The position numbers and the translations under genes were made by a program. DNA of 35,143 bases, taken from assembly GCA_023231475.1 (NCBI GenBank), contig JALJEE010000053.1, positions 1-35,143 of the forward strand, given 5' to 3'. Every line of letters starts with the position of its first letter. The stretch's first letter is position 1. Source of the DNA: Seison nebaliae (Eukaryota > Rotifera > Pararotatoria > Seisonacea > Seisonidae). The notes under the pieces were generated by a model that searched no databases, had not been told where the DNA came from, and saw nothing but the letters and a program-made list of their open reading frames with translations. Shown in pieces: positions 10,009 through 21,087 of this stretch.

Positions 10009-13000
10009 GATAAAAACTCCAAAAAAAATATATTTTCATTAAAAATTTAAAAATTAATTTAAAAATAAATATGAAAATGGCTTGTTGGAGAATACTAGGA
10101 AATAATACTAGCCCCGTTCGACAGTAGTAGACATTGTTTTCCTGAACAATTTGTGAGAGTACGGTGTGATGAGTCGATGTTCGTCCATCACTCTAATTTA
10201 CCCGGTAACATGATGACATTCAATTTTCCATCGTGCTTCATCAACATTAAGGACTGAATTAGAAGATAAATGGGTTGCATGTTATTCAAAATAAATTTAA
10301 TGAGGCTTATCTGACGATACGTCTTCCGATCGGCTGTTAACACTTTCCCATATAATTATTTTTAGTCTTTCATGCTTACACGAATAGATCCATTCAATCC
10401 TACGAAAGAAACTAATAAATTCTCAACATACTATTGTTTTCCTTCGAATTCTTCGGAAATCTTTCTTTCTCTACAAACAAATCCGACGGAATTGTCAAAG
10501 AAAAATCGATAAGCAATCTTATTACTAAATATTTGATTGGAATATTGTCATAGAGTAAAGGTCAAATTCAAATTAATTTCATTTATCATATATTATTATT
10601 CGCATGCATCAATAAATGTTTGATCGATTTCGAAAGATATAGTTTCTTTATGGGAAACATCATTCCAAATTAAATGTGCCTCTATCAAAAAACCTCTTCT
10701 TTACCACTCTAAAATACCCGACCATTTACCTTGCAATTTGATTTCTTCTTCTTGCCGAACATTTTCTTTACACAATTTTTTCCATTAGGAAATTTTAGAG
10801 AATTTTTACTATTAAAAAAAAGTTGAAATTTCAATTAACACCATCTAAAGAACAGGAACGTCACAGACTGATTATAGGTATAGAGTGATGAACATTTTTT
10901 CAATATTTTTCTCAAACTTTCTACCATGAACTAGAAGATGGAGAAAGAGGTTTGGACCTCTGCCCCTTCAACTATTACTGAAATAAGTGATTCGGAAAAA
11001 TTGTCATTTTAGAATGATTAATCTCTTTTCGTGAATGTTTTTGGAAGACTTGAATTTATGAAAAGATAAGAGAGCCAATAATAAAGAATAAGTAAGATTT
11101 ATTGTTAACATTTGACTGGTGGTGTCAGTTGTCATTCAGACTCATTGTCATTTTGTATGGCGACAACATTTACAATATGATATCTAATTTGAACAATATG
11201 ATTATAGTTTTTGAGGAGTGGAAACGTAAGAGGAAAAATCGTTTTTATTTTTGTTAATGTTTATAGATATGTTGGGCGAATTCATGTATCTGTTACACAG
11301 TAATCTTAAGATGACTTTGATTTAGGTGGAGAATTGTTCGTTCATTGAGTTACGTTCCAATTGATTGAGAAAAATGAATGGGAGTAGGGATTGAATGGAA
11401 TGAAGGAGGGAGAAAGAAGTATAAGTGAAACAAATTAGGAAATCGACGTAAATTGTTCATGGACATAAAAATTTGTTCTTACTCAAATCGACTAACTGAT
11501 TTCAATTGAATTTTCAGAAGTTAATGTTGATTATTGTTTGAAATTGTCCTTCACATACTTCTTATCTTAATAGTCACTATAGTAACTTACTAAATAAGGG
11601 GTGAGAAGTATCTTGATGTATCAATTCGTTAGCGGAAGTTCAATTAATTTCATTGAAACAAGTGAATGTATTGGAAAGATTTCACCTATAATTTCCGTTC
11701 GATAAATGAGCGGCATTCTCAAGGCTCTTTCGCAGACATCTATTCCGATGATCGTTACTTGTTATCAGCCGAGTGAAAAGTGTTTAGGGAGAAAAGTGAG
11801 TTTCTTTTCCATTTTTCATTTTCACCTTCCTTATCTCAAATCCAAGTAGCGACATGGTCAAATTTAACGATACTATCAATTAAACGTCGATGATGCAACA
11901 TCAATCTGTCGTTCGATTATGCACATAACACATTCCATATCTATGTCTGATAAGATGCCTTATAAATCGCTCTTTTATTGATGTTTCATTAGTCATCACG
12001 ATTCCTTCATTAATTCTCCTTCCATCCATCCACTTTTATGGAAAAGAAGTTTTCATAACTAATTTCTCCTTTGAAATATCGAAACATCAACATTTCTCCT
12101 TTCTAATTCGCCTCTTTCATATAGAAGGAAATTCTTTTCTAAATCATCATACTCACCTCCTAATCTTTCAGGTCTGTTCTCGACATTGTTGAGTCAACAA
12201 ATGATTGCATAATCATGTTGCGGTGCAATCACGACTAATCAATGTTATTTCGTCGAAAACTTCTTCTACCATCAATTGTACTTTCTTAGTTGATAAGATA
12301 TTTCTCAACAAATCATTCCAATATGGTTTTTTCACTTTACTTAAATTATATTGTTAATAAGACTGTTTAAATGAAAAATGGGAGAGGGGAATGAAAATTT
12401 TGGAGAAAAAATAAAATTTTGGAAAAAAGATTGAAGGAAAGTTGAAATGAATTGATAGCGACTATGTTACATATGAGTCGCGGGCAAATTTCTAGGTGAA
12501 AACAAAGAAATATAAAAGAAACCGAATAACAACAAAATTTTAATTATTATAGTTATATGTGATCGGTTCTGCTACTTTTCCCGTTCTCATTTCGAATGTT
12601 CGGAACATGTTTCTTACTTTTTCATCTTTCGAACCTTCGTCGCTGCCAATTCCATTGGGAGATTGCCAAATGATTTTTTCTCTTTCGTTTTAACTTCCTT
12701 CAAATATTTTCTCCAATTTCTTATGTTACTCACAAAAGATATCTTGCTATTCTTCTCAGAAATTCTTCAACATCATATTTACCGAGTGGCACCTCTATTC
12801 CGTATAAAAATCAAATTCGTCATTTCAAATGGAGGATACAAAAGATGTTGACGTATTTCTTCATTACACTATTCTTTTCCAAGAACAATATTCCTCCAAA
12901 GAAAGACAGTTAGTTTTTCGGCAAAAGTTTCGCCTCAACATTTCAACCGATTAATATCAATTCAGAACTTCTCCATGAGAAACACATCGATTCGAATCGG

Positions 13001-13960
13001 GACATTTCCCATATAAATTTCATCGTTAACCATCATTTTTCCCTTCCCAAAATAATGTGTCGTTGTGAGATTTTATCTTTAACTTCTAATGAAATGTTGT
13101 TTATCAATCATCTGACAGGTCGATATTCAGATGATCTAAATAATCTAATTCTACAATTGTATAATACTAATTCGATAACATTCGATTAATTTTACAGAAA
13201 ACCATCAAATTTCTTATTTATCATCTAAATATAATTTCTCGGAAATACCAACAGTGATATCAAAAAGTTTATCTACGTGAAAATCTCAAGTCGATTAAAG
13301 AGCGAAAAAAGCTTTCCATATTTTTCTAATAGAAATTGCATTACATTCTTAAATTATCATCAATGAATTAAGATGATTGATTTTCTTCCAATTATCATAC
13401 TGAATTGGGAAGAAGAATAATATATTATTCGTTTGGTCTTTTTTTCTCGAACGAAGTAATTGATACCATAAAATGGAACATAAACGGATATGGATAGATG
13501 TTTAAAGGACATAGAAGTTTACGATATATTCGATTATCGTTTTGTTAGTTAATTTGTGTTGGTGAGTTGAAGATCGTTTAATTCGTAAAGGGTAAATATT
13601 AATTAAGGAATGAATAAATGTAAATTTATTGGTGAGTCAATAAAATATCATAATGACAGCAGATGATATTAGGCCTTAGATATTAGGTATTAGATGATAT
13701 TGTTCGGCAATGAACAAAAAAAAGTAAGTTATTTCGTCAATTTTTAATGATATTACGTGATAGAGTTGTGATATAGCGAATGATGAAGGTGAGAGTATTG
13801 AAATATTAGTATTTGATTGGAATGATATGGATGAATCAGTGAACGAATGAATAAATGGAAAAACATTGCAATTTACGTATATTTACATCATAATATTTAG
13901 CTCCTAATTCGATATGATATAACACAATTATATGTCCTTTATTCACATGTTCGACAGTAA

Positions 13961-14016
13961 ATAGATAGATAGGTAGGTAGATGGATAGGTAGATAGATAG
14001 ATAGATAGATAGATAG
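13961..14016. repeat. GATA/GGTA microsatellite
   Basis: Tandem ATAG/GGTA tetranucleotides with a pure (GATA)n core from about 13990, about 56 bp in all. Confidence 0.95.
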
Positions 14017-16914
14017 TCAACTTGCTATTGTATTCCATGTGTCATCCATGAAGTTCGGGCACTCTATTAGGAGCTTATCATGCATTTTTTCCGACTCACT
14101 CATTTTATTTCCGTCATCATCTTCCCCACATCGATCCATGTAAACAATGTTTATCTATCTCTTCCATCAATCCATTTATTCCATTTGATTTTTTCCATTC
14201 GACTTTCCCCCGACACAATTGGACGACAATTCAATCCGTTCCTACTGATCATCTTCTAACGATTAATCACTCCATTTTTATTCTTACTTCTTTTCATTCC
14301 TCATCATATCCATTTCGATCAGACGTCTCTCGCAAATCATCTCATCTCATTGAGAAGAAGAACCAATCATACATTGATATCACCAAGTATAATATGATTT
14401 CGAGGGATAGTTGTCGGACGATGGTGCAGGTATCAACAAATCTCCTCTTTCTTCACTTAATCGACAAACGTATATATATACATACTCCTTAGAACTTCTC
14501 CATAATAACATCTTAACACGAACGAGATTCACTCCAACATTCTCTTTCTGAACGACAGAAACCTTTTACTGTTATGTAACATGATATTTGGAGAGTACTT
14601 TATCGATTAACTTTTCCTCATTAATTTCAAAATGGTTAATCATAATGATTATTTTTATTAAACCTTCCTCGGTCGCATTGGAGCGGAGAACTATAATTCA
14701 CGAAACTTCCATAAACACATCTCATTTTAACCTTCTATCTCCGAGCACAAATATTGATAATCGAATGTCATACGTATAACCATTTTGAATATCTTTATGT
14801 TTGTTATGAGAGGAGAAAAAATGTTCCAATAGCAAAATCACTCGACGAGAAACCAATTTGATAAACTCGATTAATTCACTTCTCCAGAAATCATCATACA
14901 CAAATATTAAGTTTTTATCGGCACAAATGAAGAGTAGATGTCTGGCGAGGAAGTAGCACGAATACTTTTCTCTCAAATTCGAAAAGAAATGGATGCACAT
15001 AAACATTTATTAAAGATAATTATGTGTCTATTTCATGAGAATCATGAGGTCATTTGTGAAAGTAATTCGATGAGAAAACTTCCAATTAAAATCGACGAAT
15101 TTCTTTTCGTAATGAAAAGGAGAAAAATTCCAATTATGTAACAGTTCTCAAATGAAATTCTTAGACATCTATTTATTATTCTCATGAAATTCATTTCTTT
15201 CACCAATTTGTTTTCCAGTAAATGTTTATTACAGAAAAAATTGAATTTATTCTGTTGTTCCCCAAATAATTTCCCGTTTGATCATTGATGAACTAAAGTA
15301 TTAATAATTGTTAAGATTATTTGAGGTCGATAATGTTGAAAGTATAAAACAATTTGAAATTGTCTATTATATTTTATTAACGAAAAACTTTCGGTATTTC
15401 CATTTTTTTTATTAAATACACCGTCATCATAAACGGCCTCACTGGTTCTATGGAGTATCCCATTGATTAATCGATGAGTTGAATGAAATTCTAATTTGGT
15501 GTGTACAGGATGTCTATTCGGTTTGATGGTTTGTGAAAATGGTTTTCGGAGTGAATTGAATGCGGGGAAATAAGTTAATGGGGGAAAGATTTGGTTAATG
15601 GAAATGGCAATTGATTTGTGGAAGAATGGTGAAGTAGATTAATGGTATCCGTTCGACTGATTGATTAGTATGAGATTGAATGAAGTTTGCGATTTGATAG
15701 GAATTATGGGAGAAAAAAAGTTTGCGCGAGTAATTGGGGGAAGAGTTGTTGCATAAAAGATGAAGTGCTGATGTGAGTAGTAGAAATGTCTCGAAGAATT
15801 CGTTCTTACGTTAACTATTCGTCATCATCAATTATTCAAGAAGGAACAATTCAATAATGTTGTCATATTCGCTCATCAATTACAGAATTCATTAATAATT
15901 ATTCTGCAATAAAATATGGAAAATATGAAGATAAGTATCAGAGAATGCTCTATATCTGTTATATCTCCATTTTTTATGAATTGTTATTCTTTCCTATATA
16001 TGTCTCTTCATACGTACGATTAACCGATGATATCGATGGTGTGAGATATGTAAATCGTTGTTCGAGATATAAATGGTGGGGAATGCGTAATATGATAGAA
16101 TTGGAAGTAGAATGAATGGAAATTCATTGTCTCGATTTCACAATACTCGTCTATTCTTTAATACTAATCACATATATCAACAGACGGATCATATGTAATT
16201 TTTATTGTCAATTACATCATTTTAATTAGACATGTGATGAAGGTGCGTACTCGGTGCATACTCGGTGCATAGATGTGATGTCGAGTAGACGTATAATGAT
16301 TGGAGAAAGGAAGATGGGAAATATTAAATGGAGAAAAGGACAATGAATAAAATGGAAATCAAATATCTTAATTTGATTTATAGAGATTATTGAAAAGTTA
16401 TGATGATTCAACTTAAGATACATTCTTATGTTTATCTCCAGAATTAAGTCGATAATTATTGGTAGTATGATTGATCAGATTGAACAATGTGAGCATGATG
16501 ATTGAACAATCGTCATTTACGAGAGATTTCCAAACGGGACTCATTACAATTCCGCGCCATGTATCATCAAAAAACAGACTGAATGGAATGTGGAATAGAA
16601 TAATCGAACGAGTGTTTTCCATGTAATTGTAAGTTCATTGAATGTCAGAATAGTGCTTCCTTCATATTTTCTCGATTTAATATGATATAACAGGAGAAAG
16701 ATTCCCGTCAACTATTCTTAACATTTTCCATTTCCTCAATAATTCTCCAGAAATAAATAAAGAATTGGCTACTAGTAAGATTAATAGATGAAGAGTCCCA
16801 TCCAAAACTTACTAGCTAACTCCTTTAAGTAATTTGCCATTAATTTCTCTCGTTAACTCATTTTCGTTCGCAGTATATAAACTTCGGTTTTCTCATAAAA
16901 ACAAATGAGTCTAG

Positions 16915-17670
16915 GACATTTGCCAGACGAATCGCTTATTAGATAAATGGACATTTGGATGACGGGACTTTTTGGTTAATGGACATTTGTTAGGTCAACC
17001 GCTTGGCATGTACTGCGCATACACAATACAGTTATGTTATATATTTTTGATATTTTCTTTTTTTGACATTAGAATTAAACCTTATTATTATTCATCAAAG
17101 GATTATTATCATTAGAAGTAAAATTTTAATTAAAATTTAAATCGTTTAGATTTTAAAAGATATATTTATTTTATGATTGGTACTTTAAAAAACTAATCAA
17201 ATGGTCGCTTTAAGGTATATATTAGGTATACAAATACCTAATACCTAATACCTAATTTTAAACTATTCTAATTCTCATGGAGAAAGTTCTACCGTAGATT
17301 AGATTTAGATCGAAGATTTCTAGTTTTTGGATCAAAAACTAATTTATCGGCACTGGATCCATTAAAAATATTTAAACTATATTTTAAAATACGGTAAATA
17401 ATTTTAAATACGTAAAAAATACGATAGTTATATTTTATTGAATCAAAAAATTAAAATTAAATTGAAATTAAGATTTTATTTTAATTGATACTAATCCTTT
17501 GAGCAATAATAATGCGGTTTAATTTTTAGGTCAAAAAAACAAATTATGAAAAATATAGAACATAACTGTACCATCTATATGCAATAGATCTACCAACTGT
17601 CCGTCAACCAAACAGCCGTTTTACCAAATAGTCTCGTCCTCCAAATGGTTCGTTTACCTAATGTCGTTTC
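16915..17670. mobile_element. fold-back type element 2 with about 210-bp inverted arms
   Basis: The left arm (about 16915-17125) and right arm (about 17455-17670) are diverged inverted copies. Shared landmarks are ACAGTTATGTT, a TTTTTTTGAC-AATTAAACC block, and ATCAAAGGATTA (left) against CTCAAAGGATTA (right arm, reversed). The outer third of each arm is itself an irregular tandem of GGACATTTGG-like units. The middle is about 330 bp of AT-rich DNA with a small ATTAGGTAT/ATACCTAAT palindrome near 17230. I see no transposase and no clear target-site duplication. It fits a non-autonomous DNA element of the long-terminal-inverted-repeat or fold-back kind. Confidence 0.75.
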
Positions 17671-18200
17671 TTCAAAAGAAATAATTTATTTGTAATTTAA
17701 TAGCAATCAATTTAATAATCGTCTTCTTAAGATAATTAATTATTATGAAGAATCACTTTTATTATAAAGTTGTCCAATTTCATCCCAAATAGTACTCCCC
17801 AATAACTGATGGCGATCGGTAAGCATATTGATAAATATCTCAGTTTTTAATTAACTCTTCTCTAAATTATAAGGAAAGAATCAACATTATTGTAAATAAG
17901 ACATTCTTCTTTCAAAGTTAAATAGAAAATATACAATAAGTTTACAAATGTACAATAAATTTTTAGAATGCTTGTAGAACTTTCTGGTAGAAAGATTAAA
18001 ATGAACAAGGATATTGGGCAATATTACTGGAATTATATTTCCGTAACAAGAAAAAAATGTTAGCTATATGTGAAGTTCCACATGTCTCACTCGTTCATCG
18101 GAGAAAGAAGAAGAGGAAGAAGGAAATTTAACTTAAAGACTTTGAGCATTTACTGATGAACTTCTATTTTCCCAAAAGTTTCTAACAGATCAGTTCGATT
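17671..18200. other. spacer between two inverted-repeat elements
   Basis: AT-rich; no gene, repeat or RNA recognised. Confidence 0.4.
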
Positions 18201-18534
18201 GGGGGACAGATCGTAACCCTATATCAAAATTTTGCAGCGGACAGTTCTCAGCCTAGTTTTTTATACTTCCGGACAGTTCTCAACCTTCTATTAATTTTTC
18301 GAACAGTTCTCAACCTTTTATTAAGTTTTCGGACAGTTCTCAACTTTTTTTCTCAATTTCGGACAGTTATCAACCTGTTTTTTCTATTTTCGGACAGTTC
18401 TCAACCTTTTGAAAAAAAAGGACAGTTCTCAACCTCCAAACATAATGAAAATTAAACTGAAAAAATAATAACCGTACATAAAAATCCTCCAGAGGACCGT
18501 TATTAACTCATAATCAGGACAGTTCTATACTTAG
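18201..18534 (+). repeat. left arm of fold-back element 1
   Basis: About eight tandem units with core GGACAGTTCTCAACC at roughly 30-bp spacing, then a unique inner part with GGACCGTTATTAACTCATAA. Confidence 0.9.
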
Positions 18535-18789
18535 TTTGGTTTTACATGTCATGTCAGCCACATTATATAATTTATTGGTTTATCTGAAACAATAATTCCC
18601 AGTTAAAGATTAAGAAAGAAATTTAAGCCATCCAATTAATACGTAAATAGAATTCTATTTGGCACAACTAATCGTATTATAAATATTATACAATATATTG
18701 ACATTGCATTGACATATATTGCAATAAATTTGATTATTGCTGCTAATATTGTTATTTTTTAAATCTTCAACATTAAACTACCAAAAAAA

Positions 18790-19193
18790 ATGTTCAATTT
18801 TGAAGATGACGAAGAATGGAGGAGATATCTACCACCAAATGAATTCCTGCCTCGGGAAATATTATCAACAGTACTTCCAACATCTGCACCATCTTCAACT
18901 ACTTCATTTCAACCATTTTCAACCACATTGACAGTCATCATCAGAACCAGGATGAATTCCTCGGACCTAAACAGATCCTAACGGAATCCCAAACAACTCA
19001 ACAAAACAATCTAATAGAGGGGAAAAATTACGGTCCATCAAAATTTAGGCAGATTTTTCCATTGAACCGTCCATCATTGATAATTTTCGAAAATTCGTTG
19101 GTAAAATGTTTCAAATGTGAAAAATTGCAAATGAATCTTTTTCGGAAAGGCGAAAGAAAAAGAGTATCCGAAAGGTGGAAGATGAGAAACTGA
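18790..19193 (+). CDS. small spliced ORF inside fold-back element 1
   Basis: ATG 18790 opens a 27-codon exon (MFNFEDDEEWRRYLPPNEFL) up to 18870. A 74-nt intron 18871-18944 (GTACTT to CATCAG) leads in the same phase to exon 18945-19193, for 109 aa in total. The second exon ends in a basic tail (FRKGERKRVSERWKMRN) and contains a CFKCEK pair of cysteines. AATAAA lies about 84 nt after the stop at 19277-19282. I do not recognise a transposase, DDE motif or host family. It may be an element-encoded protein, a captured host gene fragment, or chance; the intron was inferred only because both flanking frames are open and in phase. Confidence 0.35.
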
Positions 19194-19407
19194 AAAGATT
19201 AGTAATTAATTCGACCTAAGAAATGTATGTTCTTTTTTTATTGAAATCGATAACATATTTTGTGAAAGTCTCGAGCAATAAATAACAATCTTCTTAATTT
19301 TTCATTTGAACAATTTAAAATGCTAAAAAGAGTTATTATATAAATTCCTATAATTATGACTTAATAGTTTTCCTCTTGCGAATTTACAGTTTCAGTGTGT
19401 TTTGAAG

Positions 19408-19752
19408 TTGAGAACTGTCCCTTTTCCTCAAAAGTTTGAGAACTAATTATGAGTTAATAACGGTCCTCTGGAGGATGTTTATGTACGGTTATTATTTTTC
19501 CAGTTAATATTTCATTATGTTTGGAGGTTGAGAACTGTCCGTTTTTTCTCAAAAGGTTGAGAACTGTCCGAAAATAGAAAAAGCAAGTTGAGAACTGTCC
19601 GAAATTGAGAAAAAAAAGTTAAGAACTGTCCGAAAACTTAATAGAAGGTTGAGAACTGTCTGGAAGTATAAAAAACTTGGTTGAGAAATGTCCGATTTTT
19701 GGGTTGAGAACTGTCCGCTGCAAAATTTTTATATAGGATTACGATATGTCCG
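19408..19752 (-). repeat. right arm of fold-back element 1
   Basis: Inverted copy of the left arm; units read GTTGAGAACTGTCCG on the plus strand. Confidence 0.9.
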
Positions 19753-19943
19753 GTTACCCTTTCACTCTATAGAGTAATCTTTCTCTAGAAAAACCTATGA
19801 ACTGTATAAAGTGACTTAAATATTATGTCTTAAACTTAAAAAAGCATTGAAAAACTAAGAAGAAAACTAACATTGTAAGTTTAGATCTGTTGAGAGTTAT
19901 CATCGATTTGGTTTTCTTTCTTCTCAAATAAATGAGAACTTTA

Positions 19944-20162
19944 AAATTCATTAACAACTGTCCTATGTAGGATTTTTATGACCGTTAATATTTTTCCAGT
20001 TCAATTTTGGTATGTTTTGAGGTTGAGAACTATCCGAAATGAGAAAAAACAGGTTGAAAACTGTCCAAAATTGAGAAAAGAAAAGGTTGAGAACTGTCAT
20101 ATTTTTGGGTTGAGTACTGTCCTCTACAAAATTTTTATACAGGGTTTCAATCTGTCGGGTTA
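19944..20162 (-). repeat. lone third arm of the fold-back family
   Basis: A more diverged copy of the right-arm sequence in the same orientation: it starts near AACTGTCCTATGTAGGA, has GGTTGAGAACTATCC-type units, and ends with a TTTTTATACAGGGTTTCAATCTGTC terminus matching the end of the first element. It has fewer tandem units and no opposite partner was found nearby, so it is a truncated or solo arm. Confidence 0.85.
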
Positions 20163-20648
20163 CCAACTAATCGAATAACCGATAATCGTTATATTACTTG
20201 TTAGCACAAGATAATACTATATTATGTGCATAAAGAACTGGAAATGAATTATTGTTGATTGAGAATGAAAAATTATTTAAGAAAATTAGTAGTTAAGAAA
20301 ATAAGAAAATTTAATATCTCTTTTTATGTTAATTTATATTTAAAATTGGAGAGAATGCAATTCAAGAATTCATAAGACCAATTCGTAATATGTTTCTACA
20401 GATTCGTCAAAAAACTTATGCCGAAATTATGTTGAATTATAGAAAGTTAATAGAAAAGACAATTAAAAATTTTCCCTATTTTACAATTAATAAAAATTGG
20501 GTGAATTTGTGATTTCGCAAATCTGTTAATTTCAAATAACAAATTATAAGAAGACTATAAATAAGTGAAGAAATGTTTCGAAAGTTTAATTCGATTCTTT
20601 CAATTGTAAACGAAATATAGTTTAATCCCAATCATTCGGGAAACATTT
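20163..20648. other. spacer with one open stretch
   Basis: AT-rich. An open reading stretch on the plus strand at about 20340-20511 (IRPIRNMFLQIRQKTYAEIM) has protein-like composition but no start with context and no homologue recognised. A TATAAATA box at about 20555 may serve the next gene. Confidence 0.35.
20554..20564 (+). promoter_or_regulatory. possible TATA box
   Basis: CTATAAATAAG about 85 nt upstream of the ATG at 20649. The match is good, but such strings are common in DNA this rich in A and T. Confidence 0.3.
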
Positions 20649-20957
20649 ATGGATCAGTCAAGTTCTTTCCGTACCTCTTCCACAACCAATTCAGTAGACT
20701 GGAAACGAACAAGTCCTCTGTCGAAACGAGAACTGAAATGGGAGAAAATACAGAGAAAACACGAAATGAACAATCGGCCATATATGTACAACAACCGAAA
20801 ACCAGTAACTTCCACAGCTCGAATGCTTAGCAAAGAATGGGGAAATTATAATTATTTCCAACGGAAGCAATCTCAAATCTATGAAGAATTTTTAGGAAAA
20901 TTTACGAATTTCGTGGACCGAATTCGTCCGGTACGTTCGAAATATAAAAAATTATAA
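20649..20957 (+). CDS. small basic protein, 102 aa, unrecognised
   Basis: A single open frame from ATG 20649. The N-terminal 20 residues are Ser/Thr-rich, and the rest is basic and aromatic with KWEKIQRKHEMNNRPYMYNN, ARMLSKEWGNYNYFQRKQ and a Lys/Arg-rich end (RIRPVRSKYKKL). No signal peptide, membrane segment or known motif is visible. A TATAAATA box upstream and AATAAA at 21052-21057, about 95 nt after the stop, give it gene-like borders. It converges on the GPCR gene, whose stop lies 130 nt further on. It may be a lineage-specific small protein. Confidence 0.5.
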   Translation: MDQSSSFRTSSTTNSVDWKRTSPLSKRELKWEKIQRKHEMNNRPYMYNNRKPVTSTARMLSKEWGNYNYFQRKQSQIYEEFLGKFTNFVDRIRPVRSKYKKL

Positions 20958-21051
20958 ATTTCTCTAATTTTATTTCAGTTTATTCGAAAGATTTTTCCTT
21001 TTAAAGTTTAAAACAATTTTACAGTTTTAATTCAGATTGAAATTTTGGTTC

Positions 21052-21057
21052 AATAAA
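21052..21057 (+). terminator. poly(A) signal of the 102-aa protein gene
   Basis: AATAAA on the plus strand about 95 nt after the stop, before the convergent GPCR gene. Confidence 0.45.
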
Positions 21058-21087
21058 AATATTGTGCGCAATGGAAAGAATTATTTG

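Larger units (their letters stand above)
9637..16900. other. long gene-poor AT-rich stretch
   Basis: Over 7 kb with no convincing host gene, tRNA or rRNA, in a window where other genes lie 100-650 nt apart. It holds a short tandem repeat at 9945-10008 and a GATA microsatellite at 13961-14016. Short open stretches occur (for example 10197-10354 minus, 14938-15141 plus), but ORFs of 50-67 codons are expected by chance at this composition. It could contain a gene made of very short exons, non-coding RNA, or distal regulatory DNA; I cannot tell which. Confidence 0.5.
18201..19752. mobile_element. fold-back type element 1, tandem-repeat arms about 340 bp
   Basis: The left arm (about 18201-18534) and right arm (about 19408-19752) are inverted copies that match closely from end to end: outer ends carry TTTTGCAGCGGACAG and its reverse, inner ends ACCGTTATTAACTCATAAT and its reverse. 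Each arm is built from seven to eight degenerate 28-35 bp units sharing GGACAGTTCTCAACCT. Long inverted arms made of short direct repeats are the hallmark of Foldback-type DNA elements. Between the arms lie about 870 bp of single-copy DNA holding a small spliced ORF and an AATAAA signal. No transposase was recognised and no target-site duplication is obvious at the ends, which are uncertain by a few bases. Confidence 0.88.

Noticed and set aside
10197-10354. Minus-strand open stretch of about 50 codons ending SLMLMKHDGKLNVIMLPG, with further short open pieces upstream to about 11000 that can be joined by very short introns
   Set aside because: Stop-free runs of this length are expected many times by chance in 11 kb of DNA this rich in A and T. 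The joins needed introns of 27-48 nt and one GC donor, and no family was recognised.
12160-12240. Hairpin GATTGCA-loop-TGCAATC, considered as a possible microRNA precursor
   Set aside because: The stem is only 7 bp and no known microRNA seed was recognised.
12980-13005. GATTCGAATCGGG string resembling a tRNA T-loop
   Set aside because: No matching A box, acceptor stem or cloverleaf could be formed around it.
14938-15141. Plus-strand 67-codon ORF (MSGEEVARILFSQIRK)
   Set aside because: Length is within chance expectation, no homologue recognised, no splice or promoter context; an overlapping minus-strand ORF is equally long.
16226-16622. Two overlapping minus-strand ORFs of 65-69 codons and a small TACTCGGTGCA direct repeat at about 16240-16270
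   Set aside because: ORFs are within chance length; the repeat has only two copies.
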